Source: Streptomyces sp. NK08204 (GTDB taxonomy: Bacteria; Actinomycetota; Actinomycetes; Streptomycetales; Streptomycetaceae). Taken from it: 64,000 bases of DNA. Under the pieces are notes generated by a model. The model saw only the letters and a program-made list of their open reading frames with translations. It ran no database searches and was not told the origin of the DNA. The stretch covers positions 1 to 64,000 of the forward strand of contig NZ_JAINVF010000030.1 of the NCBI RefSeq assembly GCF_020400585.1, given 5' to 3'. Both the position numbers and the translations under genes were made by a program. Below are positions 1 through 7,683 of the stretch, piece after piece. Numbering within the stretch: position 1 is the first letter of the stretch; each line of letters starts with the position of its first letter.

Positions 1-72
1 GACGAAGTCGAGGCCGGCCGTGCTGTAGTTCTCCGGCTGGTAGGAGGAGACGTCGATTCCCTTGATGGTCAT
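1..72 (-). CDS. GH25 lysozyme, N-terminal fragment (cut by window edge)
   Basis: The minus strand from 72 opens with ATG and reads MTIKGIDVSSYQPENYSTAG, which is the typical start of glycoside hydrolase family 25 muramidases: the first catalytic Asp sits in the GIDVSSYQ motif. These enzymes cleave the beta-1,4 bond of peptidoglycan and are common as phage endolysins and secreted autolysins. Only 24 codons lie in the window. No signal peptide precedes the motif, which fits a phage-type endolysin better than a Sec-exported enzyme. The start overlaps the TAA stop of the upstream peptidase remnant (TAATG), so the two were once translationally coupled. Confidence 0.75.
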   Translation of the reverse strand, partial: MTIKGIDVSSYQPENYSTAGLDFV

Positions 73-696
73 TACAGCCCCTTCGCGGTGAGCCAAGTGC
101 GGGCGGCGAGCGCCATCGCCATGTCGGGGTCCGCCGGAGCGGGAGTCGGCCGCGGCGCCCGGCTGAACGCCGGCACGGTCACGTCGCCCTGCTGAGACAG
201 CAGCCACTGCATGTCCGCCTCGGCCACCCGGCACGACCCGCTGTCGCCCCACGAGGCGCCCCAGCTGTTGTCGAGGCGGAACCTGCTGCCGTCCCAGCCC
301 GAGCACACGATCTCGTGACCGCCGGCCAGACCCGAGTCGCGGCCGACCGTGAGAGTGTTGTCCGGCTTCGGGTGGCACATGCTGTTCAGCCAGACGATAC
401 CGAGCATCGCCGGGCCTGTCTGTAGTGCGCTCTTCAGGGCTGCGAGGCCGAACGCATGCGTGTACGCGGACGCGAGCCCCCACAGCTTCAGTGCCTTCGC
501 CGCGCCGAGCCCCGAACTGCCGGTGCCGTCCGGCGAGTACGAGCCGGGCACGTTGTCCAGGGTGGTCGCCATCGTGTACAGGTCCACGGCGCGCGACGCC
601 CTTCACGGTGACCGTGGTGACCCCTTGCCCGGCTGCCGAGTCCGCGCCCAGCACGCCGACCGCGGCGTTGCCCAGGGGACCACCAACGGCGGGAGG
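72..696 (-). pseudogene. Decayed papain-like (C1) peptidase upstream of the lysozyme
   Basis: The open part (72-587, 171 residues) contains the His motif GGHEIVCSGWDG and the Asn motif DNSWGASWGDSG of papain-fold C1 peptidases, ending in the QGDVTV tail known from phage-associated and Streptomyces C1 proteins. The N-terminal part is not in this frame. A second frame (about 600-696) reads LGNAAVGVLGADSAAGQG, which matches the helix that carries the catalytic Cys (normally SCTGNAAVGVL), but here the residues before GNAAVGVL are Pro-Leu rather than Cys-Thr. A segment between VTVKG and AVDLYTM also seems deleted. In-frame stops and the missing Cys argue for a pseudogene. A sequencing error could explain a frameshift but not the lost Cys. 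Confidence 0.65.
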
Positions 697-766
697 TCAC
701 ACTCCTGGTGACGGCCCTCCGAGATGGGTACGGCCGCCTCGCGCGCCCCGGCCCGCCGCCCGGGTG

Positions 767-3184
767 TCACGCCGGGGGCATCACACCGTGGATCCGCGAC
801 AGGGTGAACACCCGCTCCGCATCGCGTAGATGACACCAGGCGTACAGATACGGAGGATCGAGGTCGAGTCCGCTGAGGGTGCGGATCGTGCGGCTGCCTG
901 TCGTGGCGACGTACTCGATGGTGACCGCCGTCCCACTGTCGACGGCGTAGGCGAGTTGACGGACATCGGCGTGGAGGATCTGGGTCGCGTGTCCGGCGAT
1001 GATTTCTTCGGTGTCGGTGGCGAAGGGGACGCCGTTGTACGGGTCGGGGGCGGGAAGGGCGAGTGGGGCGCCCGCGAGTCGGGCGGCCAGCGCGGTCAGC
1101 TCGGCACGCTTCGGGGCAGCGGTCGTACGGAATGGGGTGCTGGGCCTGTTGACTGCTTCGCGCGGAGGCGGCACCGGCGCGGTCGCCCGGGGGCTGCGGG
1201 GTCGTTCGACGTGCACGGTTCCGTCGGCTGCCTCCGCGACCGGTGCGTATCCCTCGGTCCGCAGTGCCGCGAGGGTTCTCTCCAGCGGGGTGCGGCTGAC
1301 GAGGACGGTCGGGGCGAGGTGCCGCAGGCCCAGTCTGGAAAGTTTGCGGTGGGCGGCGATCTCGGCGAGAAGGGCGGGTTCCTCGCCGTGGACGACGCAG
1401 GCGGCCGAGGCGATGCGGATCCGGCCGTGGCTGCGTGCCGTGTCCATGATCAGGTAGGACAGGGGCTGGGGCAGCGGGTTGGCGGCGACGGCAGCCAGGT
1501 CGGCCTCGATGGAGTCCGGGCTACGGCCGGCGTCCAGGGCGCGGCGAACGCTCGCCGGGCTGAACCGCCACACTGAGGCCGTGCCGCCGGTCTCCCGGTC
1601 GGCGACCGAGTCCAGCAGCGTGACCAGCCGCGCGGCGGGTGTGCCGGTGACGATGGCGGTCAGGTCGCCGCCGAAGCGGGCCGTACCGGTGGCGGCGGGG
1701 AGGAGACGGTGGCAGGCGACGGCCAGTCCCTCGGTGCTGTCGGTCAGCAGAGCGGCGCCGAGCGGGGACAGGGCGCCGCGGGCGAGGACACCGAGCAGTT
1801 CCGCCTCGCGGATCACGGTGGCGAACGGCGTCGCGTCCTGCGGCAGCACCTCGGCGAGTGGCCGTGACCAGTGGGCAAGAGGACCCAGTTCGGCCGCGTT
1901 CTTCGCGCCCTGCCCGGCCGGAAGCCGGGAAGCGGCGGTAAGCAGCCCCTTCCGGGCCTGGAGACAACCGGCACAGGACGGGGTCCCGGCCAGGGCGGGC
2001 AGCGCCTTGTTGTCGTTGTCCCGGGCCTGCGAGGGGGTGAGCCCGAGTGCCCACCAGGCGTGCAGCAGTGCCGGAAGCCGCTCTGCGGGCTGCGACTCGG
2101 CCCAGGTGTCGTAGGCGTCCGTCGTCGCGACCCGGTCACCGTCACGGGCCATGAGACCCGCCTTGTACGCCGTCTCGAGGGTGAGGCGTACGACGGTCTC
2201 CTCGCAGCGGGCTGCCTTGCCGATCCTGGTCAGTTCGCGGGTTCCGACGCCGCCGGACTTCAGCCGCGCGGGCGGAGTCGTCGCACACACCGACAGGACC
2301 GAGGCGGCGTGGGCGGCGAACGCCGTGGCCGCGGCGGATGCCTCACCGTCGATCTCCGCCGGGGAGACGGGTGCCAAGAGCGCGACGGGCGGGGTGGGGT
2401 CGAACGGGGCGTGCCAGCCCGGCCCGCGCAGCGCGAGCGTCACCTCGGCAGGCATCCGTACGGGGCCGTAGCCGTATCGGCCCTGGACCAGCAGTCCCCG
2501 CTCCAGCGCCCAGCGCGCACCCGCCTCGGGGGCAGACTCCCCTCCGAAGAGGACGAACGCCTGCGGCCGGTCCGCGGGATCCGCCCTGCGTTCCAGCAGT
2601 TTCCGGGCGTCGGCCGGGGCCCGAGCGACCAGCGCGGCGACACGTGCCGGGTCGCTGTGGTGCTCCACGAGCGACGCGAGGCGCTGCGGTTTGGTGCCGG
2701 GCGGCCGCACGCCCAGAGCCGCGAGCATGCGGCGCAACTCCTCGGAGGTCGTGTCCTTCAACAGCGTCGCCAGCGGCTGGTCCAGTCCGAGCGGTGTGTC
2801 CCACGCCTGCCGCAGGGGCGTGGCCATGCACAGTGCTCCTTCGCTGTCCGGCCAGACCAGCGCATGCGCGGACAGGGTCTGGAGCGCCGCTTCCAGGCCG
2901 CGTGCGGTCTCTTCCTCCGTCGCGTCCAGCAGGTCCGCCAGGACGTCCCGAGAGGCCGGTGCGCTCAGTGCCGCCAGTGCTTCGGCTGCCTGCAGGGCGG
3001 GCAGCGTGAGTCGGGGCAGCGTGAGCGCGACCGAGCCCGGGCGTTGCAGGCGTTCGGCCAGTTCGCTCACCGAGCGGGGCTCCGGCGGGGACACGGCATC
3101 CGGCCGTACCGCGAGTACCTGCTCCAGGTGTTCGGCGTCGAGGCGGTGCAGCCACGCTGCCAGGGTCGACTTACCCGATTTCAC
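767..3184 (-). CDS. Helicase-associated (XPB-like/WYL-like) protein
   Basis: This 805-residue cytoplasmic protein resembles the actinobacterial helicase-associated family, whose members sit beside XPB-type helicases and carry an XPB-like (Helicase_C_3) region without motor motifs. The last ~90 residues (VRQLAYAVDSG, TIEY, then YAWCHLRDAERVFTLSRIHGV) look like a WYL-type ligand/nucleic-acid sensing module. The N-terminus (STLAAWLHRLDAEHLEQVL) is the usual beginning of the family. The string GKST near the start is not in a Walker A context and is probably chance. The start is GTG at 3184, with no strong ribosome site to decide it. No helicase partner is visible next to it. A role in DNA repair is plausible from the family but is inference. 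Confidence 0.8.
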   Translation of the reverse strand: MKSGKSTLAAWLHRLDAEHLEQVLAVRPDAVSPPEPRSVSELAERLQRPGSVALTLPRLTLPALQAAEALAALSAPASRDVLADLLDATEEETARGLEAALQTLSAHALVWPDSEGALCMATPLRQAWDTPLGLDQPLATLLKDTTSEELRRMLAALGVRPPGTKPQRLASLVEHHSDPARVAALVARAPADARKLLERRADPADRPQAFVLFGGESAPEAGARWALERGLLVQGRYGYGPVRMPAEVTLALRGPGWHAPFDPTPPVALLAPVSPAEIDGEASAAATAFAAHAASVLSVCATTPPARLKSGGVGTRELTRIGKAARCEETVVRLTLETAYKAGLMARDGDRVATTDAYDTWAESQPAERLPALLHAWWALGLTPSQARDNDNKALPALAGTPSCAGCLQARKGLLTAASRLPAGQGAKNAAELGPLAHWSRPLAEVLPQDATPFATVIREAELLGVLARGALSPLGAALLTDSTEGLAVACHRLLPAATGTARFGGDLTAIVTGTPAARLVTLLDSVADRETGGTASVWRFSPASVRRALDAGRSPDSIEADLAAVAANPLPQPLSYLIMDTARSHGRIRIASAACVVHGEEPALLAEIAAHRKLSRLGLRHLAPTVLVSRTPLERTLAALRTEGYAPVAEAADGTVHVERPRSPRATAPVPPPREAVNRPSTPFRTTAAPKRAELTALAARLAGAPLALPAPDPYNGVPFATDTEEIIAGHATQILHADVRQLAYAVDSGTAVTIEYVATTGSRTIRTLSGLDLDPPYLYAWCHLRDAERVFTLSRIHGVMPPA

Positions 3185-3531
3185 TGATCAGTGCACCTCG
3201 TTGAGGGAAAGGCGACGCTTTGCGTCAGGCCGGGCAACACGTGGTGTGCCGTACAGCCTCCCAGCATGGCGCATCCGGCGGGACCGTAGGCGCCGTCGTC
3301 AGGGATTCGAGGACGGGGCCGCCCGGCCGCGTGGGACGCGAACCGGTCCGCGTCCCTCACTGAACTCGGCCTGCGCATCGAGGTCCCGCGGCGGGCTCGG
3401 GACAGCCAGGGGACGCGCGGGGGACGGAAGGATCAGGCAAGCCGGCCCAGAGCCAGAACGGCGAAGGGCGCCTGACCTGCGGTTACGGGAAGATCGAGGT
3501 AAGGGCGGGGACTGCTCGGAAGATCAGAGAA
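3185..3531. other. Non-coding interval with possible integrase tail
   Basis: No complete gene is visible. On the plus strand one frame runs to a TGA near 3478 and ends in a basic peptide (RRARDSQGTRGGRKDQ, then RPRAKTAKGA). Its end lies ~55 bases before a tRNA 3'-end fragment, which is where the C-terminus of an integrase usually falls in actinomycete integrative elements. The sequence is too short and non-specific to call an integrase. Confidence 0.3.
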
Positions 3532-3575
3532 GGACTCATGATCCGTCGGCCGTGGGTTCGAGTCCCACCGCCCCG
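3532..3575 (+). other. tRNA 3'-half fragment, probable attachment-site scar
   Basis: This stretch reads as the 3' half of a CAT-anticodon tRNA. It has the anticodon loop CTCATGA with the 3' anticodon stem TCCGT, a variable loop, a perfect T arm (GTGGG, TTCGAGT, CCCAC) and a partial acceptor strand CGCCCCG. The 5' half is absent: the bases before the anticodon loop (AAGGA) pair only partly with TCCGT, and no D arm precedes. Integrative elements in Streptomyces use the 3' end of tRNA genes as attachment sites and leave such fragments at one border. The closest intact gene type would be elongator tRNA-Met, from memory of its sequence. Confidence 0.65.
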
Positions 3576-3622
3576 TCAGTGCGGGCCTGCGACCACGTCC
3601 CGTCGGCGGCACCCTGGGACGA

Positions 3623-3661
3623 CGGCCTGCCGGCGCATTCGGGGAATGCGCCGGCAGGCCG
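3623..3661. terminator. Long hairpin after the exported-protein gene
   Basis: A perfect 18-bp stem (arms 3623-3640 and 3644-3661, left arm beginning CGGCCTGCCGGCGCATTC) closes on a GGG triloop. It lies 23 bases past the stop of the minus-strand gene ending at 3684 and is the strongest hairpin in this part of the window. It should terminate that operon and may also insulate it from the integration scar. Confidence 0.8.
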
Positions 3662-3683
3662 GGTGGGTGAGCGTGTCGGCGGG

Positions 3684-4541
3684 TCAGCTGCGGGGTGCGT
3701 GCCGGCGGTGTCTGCGCAGGATCAGCGTGCCGCCGGCGAGCGCCAGGGCGGCACCGGAACCGCCGAGGAGCATCGACGTGTCGTCCCCGGCCGGGTGGGT
3801 CGTCGGCTGGGCGGAGGCGAGGCCGTATCCGCCCGCCAAGCCCTTGCGGTCGTAGGCCGATCCCGGCATTTTGTCGGCGTAACGGTGGTGCACGAGCTTC
3901 TGGTACTCGGCGAGCGGCATGCTGTGACGGCCGCCGAAGCCAGTTCGCGCTTCGTGGTTGAGCGGTTCGACCGTGTTGTTCACAAGCCGGTACCAGGCGT
4001 GGATCTGAGGCTCGCTGAACACCGTGGAACCGTTCGTGGCCCGCTTGGCGAAGGTGATGTCCTCGTTCCCGTCACGTATGCCGGCCAGCCCCCAGGGCCC
4101 GGACGGTGACCGGCGGCCGAGCAGGACCGCGGCGTGATGACCGTCCTTGCTGGTCACCTGGGCAGCCAGGTAGGACAGGCGCACGGCGTCGGCGGACGTC
4201 GGGCGCGCCTTCCCCGTGACGAACTCGGGCGCGAGTTCGTACAGCGGGACGGGACTGTTGACGCTGAACTGCTGCTTGCCGCCCGGGGAGTCGGCGGTCA
4301 TGGGCCTGCCCATGGTGCCGCCGTCGTCCCCCGGGTGATCTATGAAGCCGAGGAACCTGGAAACCGTTCTGTGGACCTGCCCGGAGTCGAGTACGTGTTG
4401 CGCCCCCTGGTAGTCCGGGATGTCGCGGCCGTCGTCAGCCTGTGCCTGGGGGGACACGGCGGCGAGGAGTGCCGACGCACCAAGGGCCAGGGCGGCCAGG
4501 CGGGCTGCGCGCCGCAGGGGTGTGCGGGTGTGGTTACGCAT
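3684..4541 (-). CDS. Exported protein of unknown function with C-terminal membrane anchor
   Basis: This 285-residue protein begins with a clear signal peptide (basic RNHTRTPLRRAAR, hydrophobic core, AQA cleavage region). Near the C-terminus a hydrophobic segment (GGSGAALALAGGTLILRR) is followed by a basic tail, so the mature protein is probably held on the outer face of the membrane. The core (residues ~40-220) has no motif I recognise; conserved-looking stretches are LGFIDHPGDDGG and NHEARTGFGGRHSMP. There is no LPXTG sortase signal. It lies 17 bases downstream of a secreted papain-like peptidase on the same strand, so the two are probably co-transcribed. It could be the peptidase's anchor, inhibitor or substrate. 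That is inference. Confidence 0.75.
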   Translation of the reverse strand: MRNHTRTPLRRAARLAALALGASALLAAVSPQAQADDGRDIPDYQGAQHVLDSGQVHRTVSRFLGFIDHPGDDGGTMGRPMTADSPGGKQQFSVNSPVPLYELAPEFVTGKARPTSADAVRLSYLAAQVTSKDGHHAAVLLGRRSPSGPWGLAGIRDGNEDITFAKRATNGSTVFSEPQIHAWYRLVNNTVEPLNHEARTGFGGRHSMPLAEYQKLVHHRYADKMPGSAYDRKGLAGGYGLASAQPTTHPAGDDTSMLLGGSGAALALAGGTLILRRHRRHAPRS

Positions 4542-4558
4542 GCGTCCTCACGCCTTCC

Positions 4559-5383
4559 TCAGCCGTAGATCCCGATGCGGGAGTGTGTCCAGTTGAAGGA
4601 GTTGTTGCCTACATAGGAGTTGTAGTTCCACCACGTGTAGGTCTGGGTGGAGGGCCACGGGTCACCGACGGCGATCATGTTGGTCGCCCCGTCGTACCCG
4701 TAGATCACGTTCATGTGCCCGCCGCCCGACGTCCAGCCGATGCGTACCGCGAACGGGCGGTTGTGCGCTATCTCGTTGGACGTCTCACTGAACGAGGCAT
4801 TGCGGTACAGGTCGTAGCCGGTGTTGCGGAAGCCCATCTCCCACAGGCCTCCGGCCATGTCGTCGAGGGTGGCCGGCTGGTCGTTGCAGCTGATCCCGCT
4901 GTACTTGTTCGCGAGCCGGCAGAAGTCGTACTGGTTGTACTGGGTGTAGCCCCAGTAGTACGCGATGGTCAGCCCCGAGGCGTCCCAGCACCACTGGTCC
5001 TGGACCTGCTTCTGCATGGAGATGTTGAGCCAGGCCTGCGAGCCGCACACGGGCAGGCCGTCGGTGTTCTCCACGATGAAGGCGTCGGCAAGGTAGAAGG
5101 AGCCTGACCAGATCCATCGCGAGTTGTTCTCGACGGTGTCTCCTGTAGTCCGGCACTTCATGTTCACTTTGCTGCCGATGGCGGCCGTTCCCACGACGGT
5201 CGCAGACAGGTACGGGCGGTCGCGCTCGTTGATGGACGAGTAGTTGCCCTGGCCTCCCCAGACGGTACCGGTGGAGTCCGCGAGGGCCGGGCCGGCGCTG
5301 CCGAGCACAGCCCCCAGGGACAATAGGGACGCAACCGCTATGGCGAACGCCCTCCGCCAATGGGAGGGGAGAGAAAACTGCAT
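4559..5383 (-). CDS. Secreted papain-like cysteine peptidase (C39/C70-type fold)
   Basis: The protein has 274 residues: a signal peptide (to about ALA-35), an SH3b-like stretch (~40-112), then a papain-like domain. Catalytic candidates are Cys132 in QVQDQWCWDASG, with a preceding oxyanion Gln (126 or 128), His223 in GGGHMNVIYGYDG and Asp241 in VGDPWP. The pattern Q-x-x-x-x-W-C-W with a later GGHxxxxxGY and a DPW motif is that of peptidase_C39_2/AvrRpt2-like proteins. WCWDAS replaces the common WCWAAS. The ATG at 5383 has AAGGAA about ten bases upstream. It is probably co-transcribed with the exported protein that follows it. The natural substrate is unknown. Confidence 0.8.
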   Translation of the reverse strand: MQFSLPSHWRRAFAIAVASLLSLGAVLGSAGPALADSTGTVWGGQGNYSSINERDRPYLSATVVGTAAIGSKVNMKCRTTGDTVENNSRWIWSGSFYLADAFIVENTDGLPVCGSQAWLNISMQKQVQDQWCWDASGLTIAYYWGYTQYNQYDFCRLANKYSGISCNDQPATLDDMAGGLWEMGFRNTGYDLYRNASFSETSNEIAHNRPFAVRIGWTSGGGHMNVIYGYDGATNMIAVGDPWPSTQTYTWWNYNSYVGNNSFNWTHSRIGIYG

Positions 5384-5660
5384 GCACCGATTCCTTTTCG
5401 TTCGAAATGAGCAGCCGGACCGGCGTGCCGGGGGAAGGCAGAATCTGCTGCCGGGCGTTTGCGACCGATTGCCTGAAAGGGGCGGCCGGTGAATGCCGCC
5501 GCTGAAGGGGTCTTCAGGTGGTCACAGGCGTCACACGGGCATTGCGGGCATCGCGGGCAGCCGTCGGCTGGCCGAAGCAACCATGGTGTGCATCTTCATA
5601 CCGCTGCTCATTCCCCCAAGACGAACAATCTGGCCTGGTCGACGCCTGACTGTGAGTACC

Positions 5661-5681
5661 TGGCTGTTGGTCAGACAGCCA
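5661..5681. promoter_or_regulatory. Inverted repeat, candidate operator 1
   Basis: Perfect 7-bp arms TGGCTGT and ACAGCCA are separated by 7 bases that contain TGGTCA. It lies about 280 bases upstream of the secreted peptidase start. No regulator gene for it is identified nearby. Confidence 0.35.
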
Positions 5682-5740
5682 AGTGAGCATAGGAGTTGAA
5701 CGGATACTCCAAGCGCTCAGCGAAGCTTAGCGATGACCTA

Positions 5741-5756
5741 ACTTGTCTGGTCAAGT
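5741..5756. promoter_or_regulatory. Inverted repeat, GntR/DasR-like operator candidate
   Basis: The sequence ACTTGTCTGGTCAAGT is a 16-bp interrupted palindrome. It agrees with the DasR dre-type palindrome ACTGGTCTAGACCAGT at 12 of 16 positions by hand alignment. HutC-type GntR regulators use this layout. Its distance from the peptidase start (~360 bases) is large for a simple repressor site. Confidence 0.35.
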
Positions 5757-5788
5757 GTCGGGAGCCGGAAAATTTTGCCCCGATGCGT

Positions 5789-5808
5789 AAGTGACTGGCT
5801 GGTCACTT
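5789..5808. promoter_or_regulatory. Inverted repeat, candidate operator 3
   Basis: Perfect 7-bp arms AAGTGAC and GTCACTT flank the 6-base spacer TGGCTG. With the sites at 5661 and 5741 it makes a cluster of three palindromes in ~150 bases, all containing a CTGG/TGGTCA-like core. Confidence 0.35.
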
Positions 5809-5879
5809 TCGGTTCTGCTGTCACCTGGGGCTTATTCCGGAGAGCGGTGTTTGCATAATGCATTGCCATAACGCGGGAT

Positions 5880-5991
5880 TATGCGGACATCGGACCAGGT
5901 GCGATGACCGTGCGGATCGTACGGTGTCCGTGGGCGCGCCGTACTCGATGGCGACCGCCCGGCCGTCGTCGACGGTGTGGGAGAGGTTGCG
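5880..5991 (-). pseudogene. Fragment of a WYL-like/helicase-associated C-terminus
   Basis: Read on the minus strand from 5991 the DNA encodes RNLSHTVDDGRAVAIEYGAP. This matches the C-terminal region of the large protein at 767-3184 (RQLAYAVDSGTAVTIEYVAT) in spacing and key residues: R-x-L, a D-x-G turn, A-V, I-E-Y. No start codon, no upstream domain and no continuation in frame are present, so it is a remnant of a paralogue. The nucleotide similarity around 5905-5990 and 880-960 is also evident by eye. Confidence 0.5.
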
Positions 5992-6199
5992 GGGGCAGTG
6001 CCGTGTCCGGCGCCGGCCTCGCTGGAACGCGGGTGGCCCGGATCGCGCTCGGCGGCCTCGCCGAACAGCAGGACCGTCACGCCGGAGCGGCGGCGGCCCC
6101 CTCGCCTGGGCGAGTCAGGAGTGCCCGTGCCTGACCGGCCTTGAGCCGGCCGGCTCAAGGACCCGTCCGCGCCGCGGGGGTCCTGGGCGCCTCACACCC

Positions 6200-6802
6200 T
6201 CAGTCGCGGGTGCCGATTGCGGCCAGGACCAGGTCCACGGCCTGTTCGGCCCACTCGGGATGGCCGCCCCGCCCGGCCATGTGGTCGGCGTAGAACGGGC
6301 CGAGCAGTGCCGACACGGCCGCCTCGAGATCGGCGTCCGCGCGGATCCTGCCGGTCCGCTGGGCCTGTTCCAGGGCCTCTCGCAGGAGGGCCCGGCGGGG
6401 GAGCACGGTGCGTTCGCGCAGGAGGGCGAGGAGCTCCGGGGTGTGCGCCTCCTCGGCGAGGCAGGTGCCGATGAGTGCCATGCCGTTGACCCGCTCGACG
6501 GTGGCGGCGAAGTCCTCGAGGATGTGCACCAGGTTGGTGCGGAGGTCCTTGCCGGGGGGCGGGGCGTCGGCCATGCGGACGGCCGCGAGGGCGGCGGTGA
6601 GGAGGTCGGCCTTGGTCTTCCAGCGCAGGTGGATGGTGGACTTGCTGACCTGCGCCGCGGCGGCGACCTGACTGAGGCTCATGCGTGTGTAGCCCTGGGA
6701 GGCCAGCAGTTCCAGGGCGGCCTGCAGGATGGCGGTGTCCTTCTCGGCCGAGCGCGGCCGTCCCGCGGCTCTGGTTTCCGTTCCACTCACCTGTTCACTC
6801 AC
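6200..6802 (-). CDS. TetR-family transcriptional regulator
   Basis: About 200 residues: an N-terminal TetR helix-turn-helix (AGRPRSAEKDTAILQAALEL, ASQGYTRMSLSQVAAAAQVS, KSTIHLRWKTKADLL) and a helical ligand-binding C-terminus with GTCLAEEAHTPELLALLRER, of the AcrR-like C-terminal type. The chosen start is GTG at 6802 (VSEQVSGTETRAAGRPR); GTG at 6790 is an equal alternative. The longer frame upstream would overlap the neighbouring oxidoreductase gene and is not coding-like. It lies just downstream of, and on the same strand as, the oxidoreductase gene. The TetR-type palindrome in that gene's promoter is its likely operator. Confidence 0.85.
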   Translation of the reverse strand: MSEQVSGTETRAAGRPRSAEKDTAILQAALELLASQGYTRMSLSQVAAAAQVSKSTIHLRWKTKADLLTAALAAVRMADAPPPGKDLRTNLVHILEDFAATVERVNGMALIGTCLAEEAHTPELLALLRERTVLPRRALLREALEQAQRTGRIRADADLEAAVSALLGPFYADHMAGRGGHPEWAEQAVDLVLAAIGTRD

Positions 6803-6927
6803 CTGGTCAGGATAAGAGGGGCCGTCGTAGCGAGTGGGCGCGTCGTCGCCGTAGCGGGGCGTGCGGGGACGGGCGGCCGTACGCCAGGGTTCGGGGGATG
6901 CCCCGGCGCCCGGCCGCCCGGCTCGGG

Positions 6928-7626
6928 TCAGGCGCCGGGGCGGGCGCCCTGGATCTGGAAGTTGAAGTCGGTGTGGCCGAGCACGCCCCACAGACGCAGC
7001 CAGACCGGCAGCAGCATCTCGGTGCCGCGTGCGCCGGTGATGTCGCCGAGGTCGATCACGCTCTGCCGGGGCCAGCCGAACTCCGCGAGGAGTTCGGTGA
7101 CGAGCTTTTTGGCGTCGGTGTCGTCGCCGCAGACGAAGACGTTGTGCTCACCGGCCACCCGGGACGGATCCACCATGACCGCCGCGTTCATGGTGTTGAG
7201 CGTCTTGACGACCTTCGTCGCGGGGAAGGCGCGCTGGATCTGCTCGCCGAGGCTGTCGGTGCCGACCGGGTTCAGCGAGGGCGGCATGCCCTGGGAGAAG
7301 TCCAGGGGGTTGGCGATGTCCAGCAGGACCTTGCCCGCCAGGTTGTCGGCGCCCGCGGCCTCCAGGGCCTGGAGCGAGACGGCTCCGGCGGTGGTGTTCA
7401 CCACGGCCGCGCCGAAGGCCGCGGCGTCCGCGAAGCACAGCAGGCGCACCCGCGTGTGCTGCGCCAGCCACTCGGCGATCGGCGGGTTGCCGTAGGCGTC
7501 GGGTTCGGTGCGGGCGAGGGTGGCCTGCGGGTCCCGGGTGCCGACGACGACCTCGTGGCCGAGGGCGGCGAGCTTGCCGGCGATGGTCCGGCCGACGATG
7601 CCGGTGCCGAGGACTGCGTAACGCAT
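6928..7626 (-). CDS. F420/NADP-type oxidoreductase (NAD(P)-binding)
   Basis: The protein starts with a Rossmann motif (MRYAVLGTGIVGRTIAGKLAALGHEVVVGTRD; glycine motif GTGIVG) and continues as in the coenzyme F420-dependent NADP oxidoreductase-like (NADP_oxidored_F420) family, with the central LLDIANPLDFSQGMPPSL and KTLNTMNAAVMVDP segments. These cytoplasmic enzymes transfer hydride between NADP and a partner cofactor or substrate, and many members are uncharacterised reductases rather than true F420 enzymes. The ATG at 7626 is chosen because the Rossmann motif starts there and AAAGGA lies ~10 bases upstream. It is followed by the TetR gene on the same strand. Confidence 0.85.
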   Translation of the reverse strand: MRYAVLGTGIVGRTIAGKLAALGHEVVVGTRDPQATLARTEPDAYGNPPIAEWLAQHTRVRLLCFADAAAFGAAVVNTTAGAVSLQALEAAGADNLAGKVLLDIANPLDFSQGMPPSLNPVGTDSLGEQIQRAFPATKVVKTLNTMNAAVMVDPSRVAGEHNVFVCGDDTDAKKLVTELLAEFGWPRQSVIDLGDITGARGTEMLLPVWLRLWGVLGHTDFNFQIQGARPGA

Positions 7627-7683
7627 GAGGACGGGGTCCTTTCGGGGAGTGGATGCCGACGCCGTACTCCGTTCGACAGCCAA

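Larger units (their letters stand above)
5384..5880. other. Lower-GC non-coding interval with palindromes
   Basis: No gene is visible across about 500 bases. From ~5590 to ~5870 base composition drops well below that of the neighbouring genes, and three separate inverted repeats occur at 5661-5681, 5741-5756 and 5789-5808. This is the upstream region of the secreted peptidase gene starting at 5383, so it most likely holds that operon's promoter and operators. The lower GC also fits acquired DNA. Confidence 0.5.

Noticed and set aside
3160-3184. P-loop-like GKST at the start of the helicase-associated protein
   Set aside because: It lies at the very N-terminus without the preceding strand or GxxxxGK spacing; the start itself is uncertain.
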